A stretch of DNA of 64,000 nt from Acidihalobacter ferrooxydans (lineage in GTDB: Bacteria > Pseudomonadota > Gammaproteobacteria > DSM-5130 > Acidihalobacteraceae), in the NCBI RefSeq assembly GCF_001975725.1, contig NZ_CP019434.1, forward strand, positions 1,695,486-1,759,485, read 5' to 3'. The notes under the pieces are model-generated. The model did no database searches, had not been told where the DNA came from, and was given only the letters and a program-made list of their open reading frames with translations. Position numbers and translations under genes: made by a program. This document shows positions 57,398-64,000 of the stretch, one piece after another (positions within the stretch are counted from its first letter, which is position 1; every line of letters starts with the position of its first letter).

Positions 57398-57547
57398 TGG
57401 GAGAAGCGCCATTGCTCAATCCTTAGAATCCACAGCTTGGTGCTTCGTTCGAGCATAGCGCAACAATGTCGCTCGCTGAAGAAAATTCCCCGTGAATCCG
57501 GATCTCTGCGCATTCATTGCCTCGCCTAATGGAATATCTGGATTCAT
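57398..57547 (+). repeat. R2 element, copy 2
   Basis: GAATCCACAG, GCATAGCGCAACAATGTCGC and GATCTCTGCGCATTCATTGC align with 61915-62077 in the same order. The right end TAATGGAATATCTGGATTCA corresponds to the R2 right terminus. The left end has merged with R1 copy E. Together the two elements fill most of the 476-base gap 57214-57689. Confidence 0.65.
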
Positions 57548-57689
57548 GGTGTATCCGCAACTGGCGTAAACGGCCATGATCGCTTTATCGCGATCAGCAT
57601 GGTGGCGCTGATAATGCGCCACGAATAGCGGCGGTGGGCGTTCGCGTGACTTGCCGTTTCCGTTGCATGGTGCGGCGCACTGCCTTTCT

Positions 57690-58538
57690 TCATCCTTTAG
57701 ACAGCGCGGCCGCGTGGTAGGCGAGATGCTCGCCGATGAAGCTGGCGACGAAGTGATAGCTGTGGTCGTAGTCGTCGCGCATGCGCAACGTCAGCGGGAA
57801 TCCCCGCGCGTTGCAGGCTGTCTGGAGGTCCTGCGGGTAGAGCTGGTCAGGCAGGAATTCGTCGCCCGTACCCTGTTCGATCAACAGCGGGATCGGTTCC
57901 GCGCCGGCGGCGACCAGTTCGGTCGCGTCATAGGCTTTCCAGGCTTCGCGGTCGTCGCCCAGATAGGCGCCGAAACAGCCCTCGCCCCAGCCGCATACCG
58001 TCGGGTGGCAGATCGGCGCGAAGGCCGACACCGAGCGGTAGGCGCCGGGATGCTTCAGTGCGCAGATCAGTGCGCCGTGGCCGCCCATGGAGTGGCCGGA
58101 AATCGATTTCAGGCCGGGTATCAGGGGCAGTTCGGCCTCGACCAGCGCCGGCAACTCACGGGCGACATAGTCGTACATCTGATAGTGCTCGGACCACGGC
58201 GCTTGCGTGGCGTTGACGTAAAAGCCCGCGCCCTGGCCGAGGTCGTAGCGTTCCGGCTCGTCCGGCACGCCATCGCCGCGCGGGCTGGTGTCCGGGATGA
58301 CCAGCGCCAGTCCGAGTTCGGCGGCGTAGCGCTGGGCGCCGGCCTTGGTGCGGAAGTTGTCGTCCGTGCAGGTCAGGCCGGACAGCCAGTAGACGGCTGG
58401 CACCGGACCCTGTGCGGCTTGCGGCGGTAGGTAGACGGAAAAAGTCATGCGGCAGCGGCAGCCGGTGGAGTCGTGCTGGTAACGATCCAGCCAGCCGCCG
58501 CTTTCCTTGATGTGTTCGATACGTTCGAGTGTTGACAT
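57690..58538 (-). CDS. fghA: S-formylglutathione hydrolase
   Basis: This 282-residue alpha/beta hydrolase (esterase D family) cleaves S-formylglutathione to formate and glutathione. It shows WLSGLTCTDDNF, the nucleophile elbow SGHSMGGHGAL, the acid region GTGDEFLPDQLYP and the catalytic His in DDYDHSYHF. It is the last gene of the minus-strand run mtoX-gfa-adhC-fghA, 8 bases after adhC. Confidence 0.95.
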   Translation of the reverse strand: MSTLERIEHIKESGGWLDRYQHDSTGCRCRMTFSVYLPPQAAQGPVPAVYWLSGLTCTDDNFRTKAGAQRYAAELGLALVIPDTSPRGDGVPDEPERYDLGQGAGFYVNATQAPWSEHYQMYDYVARELPALVEAELPLIPGLKSISGHSMGGHGALICALKHPGAYRSVSAFAPICHPTVCGWGEGCFGAYLGDDREAWKAYDATELVAAGAEPIPLLIEQGTGDEFLPDQLYPQDLQTACNARGFPLTLRMRDDYDHSYHFVASFIGEHLAYHAAALSKG

Positions 58539-58546
58539 GAAGCCTC

Positions 58547-59656
<1,110 letters not shown>

Positions 59657-59699
59657 GATGGATCGTCTCCTTCGTGTTGTCGTTGGTGTGTCGGGCGGT

Positions 59700-60281
59700 T
59701 CAGGCGGCCGACAATACACCTTTCTGTTTGGCAGTGTGGGTGGCGATCAGGTCCATCAGCGCCGGCGAGAGGCAATCGTAGGGTTCGAGGCCCAGCTCAT
59801 GCAATCGCGCGCGGATGGCGTCCATTTCCGACGGCGGGGTGCCGCCTTCAATGAGCGAGGAAACGAACGCGGCGAACTGCGGTTCGCACCAGCCGGCTTC
59901 GTCCGACAGTTCGGTGTGAATGAAGTCAAGCCCATAGAACGGGTGGGTCTTGTCTTCGATGCGACCGAACATGTGCGCTCCGCACGCGCGGCAGGCATGA
60001 CGCTGGATCGCGGCAGAGGCATCGACGATTTCGAGTTTTTCACCGTGCGCGACAACGCTGACCGAATCACGCGGGACGACGGCGACAAGCGAGAATTTCG
60101 CCCCTTCCGGCTTCCAGCATTGTGTGCAACCGCAGGCGTGGTTGAAGGCGCTCTGCGCGGCGACCTTGACCACCACCGGGTCGTGGGCGCATTTGCAATG
60201 CAGAGTGCCACCCTGGAAGTTCTCGGCGGCGGGCTTGATGCCATGATCGATGGCGGGATGTAACGATACGAACTGGTTCAT
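59700..60281 (-). CDS. gfa: S-(hydroxymethyl)glutathione synthase Gfa
   Basis: The 193-residue zinc protein of the GFA family speeds up the reaction of formaldehyde with glutathione. Zinc ligands are in [22 protein letters not shown] and [14 protein letters not shown]. It is 43 bases upstream of adhC, and its position after the methanethiol oxidase gene places formaldehyde capture directly after formaldehyde production. Confidence 0.94.
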   Translation of the reverse strand: MNQFVSLHPAIDHGIKPAAENFQGGTLHCKCAHDPVVVKVAAQSAFNHACGCTQCWKPEGAKFSLVAVVPRDSVSVVAHGEKLEIVDASAAIQRHACRACGAHMFGRIEDKTHPFYGLDFIHTELSDEAGWCEPQFAAFVSSLIEGGTPPSEMDAIRARLHELGLEPYDCLSPALMDLIATHTAKQKGVLSAA

Positions 60282-60370
60282 GGTCGTGTACCTCGTGTTC
60301 GAGCGGGTGCTTCGCGGGAATAGCTGTTCGCGCGAAGACGTTGGAGGTGATGTTGAACTGGGTAAGCGGG

Positions 60371-61792
60371 CTACACCGAGCTGTAGCAGAACGAATCCGT
60401 CGAGCAGTCGCCGCCTTCGAGGCGGATCTGATGCGCCCGGTAGCCGTCCTCGAAGGTGACGTAAAAGTCCGGATCGAGGCGCAGGCCGCCGTTGGGATCG
60501 GCGTGCACCAGCACCTGCACCCCGGGCATACCGCTTTCGGGATAGAACTGATCATCCCAGGTGCTGTACAGCGAATTGGTGAAGTAGATACGGCGCCCGT
60601 CGCGGCTGATTTCCAGCATCTGCGGAGCACCGTGGAAGGGGTTGCCCGACGGATGTGGTGTGCGGCGAACGATGCCACCCAGATGGACACTGCCTGCAAG
60701 ATGCGGGTTGTGTGGGTCGCTCACGTTGTATTGGCGCAGTTCGCCGGTGCCCCAGCAGGCGACATACAGGAACTTGTCGTCCAGAGACAGGTCGATATCG
60801 GTCACGGTCGGCGGGACCGCGGCGAAACCCTTGAGCAGATCGGGCAGGTCGGCCGGATCGGCGGACTCGGCCGGGATGTCGATGATCTTTTTGACCTTGA
60901 AGTCGTCGCCGACGTTCGCATCCTCGCGATACCACAGCCAGATTTCACCGTTCAGGTTTTCCGTGTTGACGACGACGCCGAGGAAACCGTAATCGCGGTT
61001 CGGCTCATGCGCCGGGCGTACCTCCAGGGCCATCTGGTGGCTGGGGCCGAGGTCGATGGTCTGTTTCAGGCGGCGTTTGGACAGGTCCCAGAAATGCAGC
61101 CGATGGCCATATTTGTTCGACAGAAGGTCTTCCGGGATGATGCCGTTCTCGTACTGCCGCGGCGTGCCCCACTCGCTGGTCATGGCGACGTTTTGCGACA
61201 GGTGCCACCAGAAATCGTAGGAGAGCCTCTGGTCGCCGTGGTCCATTTCCCACGGACCGAGGATTTCGAACGATTCACAGTCCATGATGAAGATGCCGGC
61301 GGGGGTTTCGTCGCCATTGGCGCCTTTGCCGCCGAGGCAGCTGATATAGATGCCGTCCGGTCCGCAGTGCACCGTGTGCGGCCGCGAATAGCCGGTTTTG
61401 CGCATGACCTCTTCGGGTTCGATGATTTTGACGATGCGTGACTGCGTCGGGTGCGGCTTGGTGTCGACGATGTAGATACGCGACGAGCGGATGCCGGGAA
61501 TGACCAGAAAGCGCCGTTCCACGAAGGGGTGGCCGCCCATCGGGCTGAGCACCGAACTGCAGGCGTTCCAGCCGAAGTGATGCAGCTCGTCGCCGATGTT
61601 CGGCATCCGCACCTGATGGACGACTTGACCGTACGCGCCCGAGCGCGGGTCCAGGTCCACCACCGAGAGCGCGTCGGGCATGCTGCCGTCGGTGCACAGG
61701 TTCACGACGTAGCCGTAGGTTTCCCTCGGCGCCTCCATCGCCAGTTTCGGCGAAGGATAAAAAGTTGGATCTGTACGCATTACGCTGGCCAT
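60371..61792 (-). CDS. mtoX: methanethiol oxidase / selenium-binding protein (SBP56/SELENBP1 family)
   Basis: The 473-residue beta-propeller protein shows the SBP56 pattern: [76 protein letters not shown], and [20 protein letters not shown]. Bacterial members (MtoX) oxidise methanethiol to formaldehyde, H2S and H2O2. Unlike some MtoX proteins it shows no signal peptide. GGAGGA lies just before the chosen ATG 61792. It is the first gene of an operon with the glutathione formaldehyde pathway, which supports the methanethiol role. A purely selenium-binding function is not excluded. Confidence 0.85.
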   Translation of the reverse strand: MASVMRTDPTFYPSPKLAMEAPRETYGYVVNLCTDGSMPDALSVVDLDPRSGAYGQVVHQVRMPNIGDELHHFGWNACSSVLSPMGGHPFVERRFLVIPGIRSSRIYIVDTKPHPTQSRIVKIIEPEEVMRKTGYSRPHTVHCGPDGIYISCLGGKGANGDETPAGIFIMDCESFEILGPWEMDHGDQRLSYDFWWHLSQNVAMTSEWGTPRQYENGIIPEDLLSNKYGHRLHFWDLSKRRLKQTIDLGPSHQMALEVRPAHEPNRDYGFLGVVVNTENLNGEIWLWYREDANVGDDFKVKKIIDIPAESADPADLPDLLKGFAAVPPTVTDIDLSLDDKFLYVACWGTGELRQYNVSDPHNPHLAGSVHLGGIVRRTPHPSGNPFHGAPQMLEISRDGRRIYFTNSLYSTWDDQFYPESGMPGVQVLVHADPNGGLRLDPDFYVTFEDGYRAHQIRLEGGDCSTDSFCYSSV

Positions 61793-61904
61793 GATTTCCT
61801 CCAATCTGGACGTCGTCTGGATCGTTGATTGTCGATCCTGAATGTACTAACCCTGTTGTCCCCGTGGCCGTGTGAATGGTTTTCCACAAGCGGACTCCAG
61901 GGTG

Positions 61905-61920
61905 TGCGAAATGGAACCCG
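61905..61920 (-). promoter_or_regulatory. weak sigma-54 -24/-12 candidate upstream of mtoX
   Basis: On the minus strand CGGGTTCCATTTCGCA has GG and GC ten bases apart and ends with GCA, as in the sigma-54 consensus, but other consensus positions fail. It ends 113 bases upstream of the mtoX ATG. The GG half lies in the left terminus of the R2 repeat. It is offered because a sigma-54 activator is divergent from the operon. Confidence 0.25.
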
Positions 61921-62077
61921 GATAACCCATTAGCAGAGGCGCCCTTACTTGATTCTTGAATCCACAGAAAATCTTTTTCACTCGGGCATAGTGCAACGAT
62001 GCCACTCACTGAAGAGTCTTCCCTGTAAATCCAGATCTCTGCGCAATCACTGCCTCGCCCAATGAAATATCTGGGTT
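61915..62077 (+). repeat. R2 element, copy 1 (about 163 bp)
   Basis: The left end AACCCGGATAACCCATTAGC and right end AATGAAATATCTGGGTTT are imperfect inverted repeats with shared CCCA/ATTGG-type blocks and a GAGGC/GCCTC pair further in. The AACCCGGATA terminus resembles that of R1, so R1 and R2 are probably related elements. It sits between mtoX and the divergent regulator. Confidence 0.7.
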
Positions 62078-62312
62078 TAACGAAAGCATACTGCGTGCCA
62101 TTTATGCGTCCATAAGAAAATACGTTGCATTCCGCCGATGACTATCTAAGCTCAAGGTTTGGGCGCGGCGCGCGATGGGCGCGTATCTAGCCGTGCTTGA
62201 CTGCACGGGCGGTAATGGAACTCGGCGATGTACGCGAATCAGACTCAGTCGATTGAAGCGCGCCACGATAGCCGGATGACTGCATCCACGATGGTGTGCC
62301 TGATCTGGGAAT

Positions 62313-62331
62313 ACGTGACGCAGTGTCACGT
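62313..62331. promoter_or_regulatory. perfect palindrome ACGTGAC-N5-GTCACGT
   Basis: A 7-base perfect inverted repeat with a 5-base spacer lies 84 bases before the regulator start and about 520 bases from mtoX. It has no T run, so it is unlikely to be a terminator. Its symmetry and position in the shared upstream region suit an upstream activating site for the sigma-54 activator. The rest of this 622-base gap (61793-62414) shows no other gene. Confidence 0.45.
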
Positions 62332-62414
62332 TCTCGGTACAGCTGTAAGCGTGTTCGCAACGGCGCCATCCGCGAGCGGTGGTTGGCCGTTGCGTGGCGG
62401 CAGGGTGGTGGCGC

Positions 62415-64000
62415 GTGTCTGATCGTGAGGTTGCCCGCCATCTAGAACGTATCCAGGCGATCATTGCCGACGGCGCCTTGGCGCACGACGTCGAATCCTA
62501 TATTTCGGATTCCTGGCGACGCTGCGTGGCGGAACATCGATTAAATCCCAGTGATTGCCGCGAACCCGAGGTGCTCGAATCTGCACTGTTGCGCGAGCGC
62601 CGCCAGCGGCACGAACGTCTGCTATCGCTGGCGTCTGATGAGATGGGCAGTTTGTACCAGCAGGTGGCTGGTTCAGGGCACGTCGTTATCCTGACGGACG
62701 CCGACGGCTGCGTGCTCGACTATGTGGGCGACATGGCGTTGGAACGGCAAACCGGCAGCGCTGGTCTGCTCCCCGGCGCGTTGTGGAACGAGCGCGTCCA
62801 GGGCACCAACGGTATGGGCACCTGCCTGATGACCGGCAAGCCGGTGACCGTGCACCACGACGAGCATTTTCTGGTCAGGAACACAGTGCTGACCTGTTCG
62901 GCTGCGCCCATCTACGATCCCGAGGGCGATCTGATGGCGGTGCTGGACGTGTCGAGCACCGCCAGCGTGGCCCAGCAGCATGCGCTGAGTCTGGTGGGCA
63001 TGTCTGCCCAACTCATCGAAAACAGGGTGTTCCACTGCGCGTACCGTGATCAGTACCTCCTGCATTTCCACAGTCGACCGGAGTTCCTCAACACGCTGGG
63101 GGAGGGTGTACTGTCCTTCGATCCAGCGGGCAGGGTGCTCGGCGCCACTCGCAGCGCGCTGTTCCAACTAGGCGTGGATGCACGCGTGACGCTGGTCGGC
63201 CAGGACATCGCCGAGGTGTTCGACATGCGGCTGGCCGACCTGATAGACGAGGCTGCCAGGCTCCATCACGGTCAGCCGATTCCCCTGCGCGGTGTGGTGG
63301 ACGGCAGGCGGTTCTTTGCCTCACTGAAGTGTCCCGCGCGCAGCGGTTCACACACCGGGCATAACGTGCGCGCAGCGAAGATCCGCGACGCTGGCGCATC
63401 GGAGCTCGACCTGGAGCAGCTCAATTTCGGCGACCCGCGCATGGCCCAGGCCATTCGGCAGGCAAAGAAGCTCATCGACCGCGACGTGTCGCTGCTACTG
63501 TCGGGACCAACCGGTGTCGGCAAGGGCCTGTTTGCCAAGGCGCTGCATGGCTATAGCGACCGCGCCGACAAGCCGTTCGTTACAGTCAACTGCGCAGCTA
63601 TCCCCGAAACGCTGATAGAAAGCGAGTTGTTTGGCTACAAGGCCGGCGCGTTCACCGGAGCCAACCGCCAGGGCAGTCGCGGCAAGATCGTGCTGGCGAA
63701 CGGCGGCACGCTGTTTCTGGACGAGATCGGCGACATGCCGCTGCCGTTGCAGGCGCGGCTGCTGCGCGTGCTGGAAGAACGAGAGGTGGTGCCGCTGGGA
63801 GCGGACACCGCGATCAGGGTCGACCTCAACATCATCAGCGCGACGCACCGCGATCTAAAGACGCTGGTGCAATGCGGCGAGTTCCGCGAGGATCTGTACT
63901 ACCGTTTGCGTGGCCAGGCGCTGATCCTGCCGCCCCTGCGCCAGCGCACAGACAAACGCCAGCTCATCGAATACATCCTCAAGCTCGAACAGGCCGAGGA
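62415..64000 (+). CDS. sigma-54-dependent transcriptional activator, AcoR-like (C-terminus outside window)
   Basis: Translation from GTG 62415 is open to the right edge (528 codons). The N-terminal part is AcoR-like: a helical start ([20 protein letters not shown]), a GAF domain with [17 protein letters not shown] and [20 protein letters not shown], then a PAS-like segment. A sigma-54 AAA domain follows, with Walker A GPTGVGKG at 364-371, GAFTGA at 411-416 and the DEIG Walker B. The C-terminal HTH is not visible. AGGG lies nine bases upstream of the GTG. Such regulators sense small molecules through GAF and activate nearby operons; mtoX-gfa-adhC-fghA, transcribed divergently, is the likely target. 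Confidence 0.9.
   Translation, partial: MSDREVARHLERIQAIIADGALAHDVESYISDSWRRCVAEHRLNPSDCREPEVLESALLRERRQRHERLLSLASDEMGSLYQQVAGSGHVVILTDADGCVLDYVGDMALERQTGSAGLLPGALWNERVQGTNGMGTCLMTGKPVTVHHDEHFLVRNTVLTCSAAPIYDPEGDLMAVLDVSSTASVAQQHALSLVGMSAQLIENRVFHCAYRDQYLLHFHSRPEFLNTLGEGVLSFDPAGRVLGATRSALFQLGVDARVTLVGQDIAEVFDMRLADLIDEAARLHHGQPIPLRGVVDGRRFFASLKCPARSGSHTGHNVRAAKIRDAGASELDLEQLNFGDPRMAQAIRQAKKLIDRDVSLLLSGPTGVGKGLFAKALHGYSDRADKPFVTVNCAAIPETLIESELFGYKAGAFTGANRQGSRGKIVLANGGTLFLDEIGDMPLPLQARLLRVLEEREVVPLGADTAIRVDLNIISATHRDLKTLVQCGEFREDLYYRLRGQALILPPLRQRTDKRQLIEYILKLEQAE

Noticed and set aside
61990-62005. GTGGCATCGTTGCAC inside R2 (minus strand) as a sigma-54 promoter
   Set aside because: GG and GC are only seven bases apart, whereas sigma-54 promoters need ten.
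62102-62464. 120-codon minus-strand frame upstream of the sigma-54 regulator
   Set aside because: No motif, poor composition, and it overlaps the regulator start and the palindrome.

Overview
The window is GC-rich, densely coded proteobacterial chromosome. The order queA-tgt-yajC-secD-secF, suhB/trmJ, cysE, iscR-iscS-iscU-iscA-hscB-hscA-fdx-iscX, ndk-rlmN-pilF-rodZ-hisS-yfgM-bamB-der is a typical gammaproteobacterial housekeeping backbone. PilF, BamB, a LpxL-like acyltransferase and a hopanoid-associated glycosyltransferase (HpnB-like) indicate a Gram-negative that may make hopanoids. A free-living, possibly sulfur-metabolising gammaproteobacterium fits, but this is inference; no rRNA is present to settle it.

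Layout. 1-6.6 kb: two ABC importers whose genes interleave, a Ugp-like system (ATPase, binding protein, permease running off the left edge) and an Fe/phosphonate-type system (binding protein plus a fused double permease, with a divergent ATPase). 6.9-10.7 kb: a mobile-DNA zone around tRNA-Leu(CAA), holding a truncated IS3-family element, a tyrosine integrase reading away from the tRNA, and a second insertion sequence whose transposase has an in-frame amber stop. 10.7-33.9 kb: core genes for tRNA queuosine, protein export, Fe-S assembly, translation and envelope assembly. 33.9-45.6 kb: accessory single genes (a 4-hydroxyphenylpyruvate-dioxygenase-like protein, cytochrome b561, metallo-beta-lactamase-fold hydrolase, Gfo/Idh oxidoreductase, acyltransferase, phosphatase, Nudix hydrolase, two glycosyltransferases, DUF190-CrcB). 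45.6-53.2 kb: a six-gene membrane complex resembling hydrogenase-4/complex I in which the NiFe cysteine motifs of the large subunit are lost (Ehr-like). 53.3-56.5 kb: a two-gene operon of MutS-like ATPases bracketed by direct repeats. 57.7-61.8 kb: an operon for a methanethiol-oxidase/SELENBP1-family protein followed by the full glutathione-dependent formaldehyde oxidation route. At the right edge a divergent AcoR-type sigma-54 activator runs off the window.

Gene cooperation. The right-end cluster makes a coherent proposal: methanethiol oxidase releases formaldehyde, which Gfa, the class III alcohol dehydrogenase and S-formylglutathione hydrolase convert to formate. The activator, a perfect 19-bp inverted repeat and a weak -24/-12 match lie in the intergenic region that would control it. 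The isc operon carries an IscR-type operator upstream of iscR.

Between the genes sit several families of short inverted-repeat elements. R1 (167 bp, 17-bp terminal inverted repeats, five copies plus a fragment) and R2 (about 163 bp, related ends) look like MITEs. R3 has 16-21-bp ends, and R4 is a 52-bp direct repeat on both sides of the MutS-like pair. One R1 copy splits hscB from hscA, one R3 copy supplies the stop codon of the acyltransferase gene, and one R2 end overlaps the candidate sigma-54 promoter. No CRISPR array and no RNA gene other than tRNA-Leu was seen.
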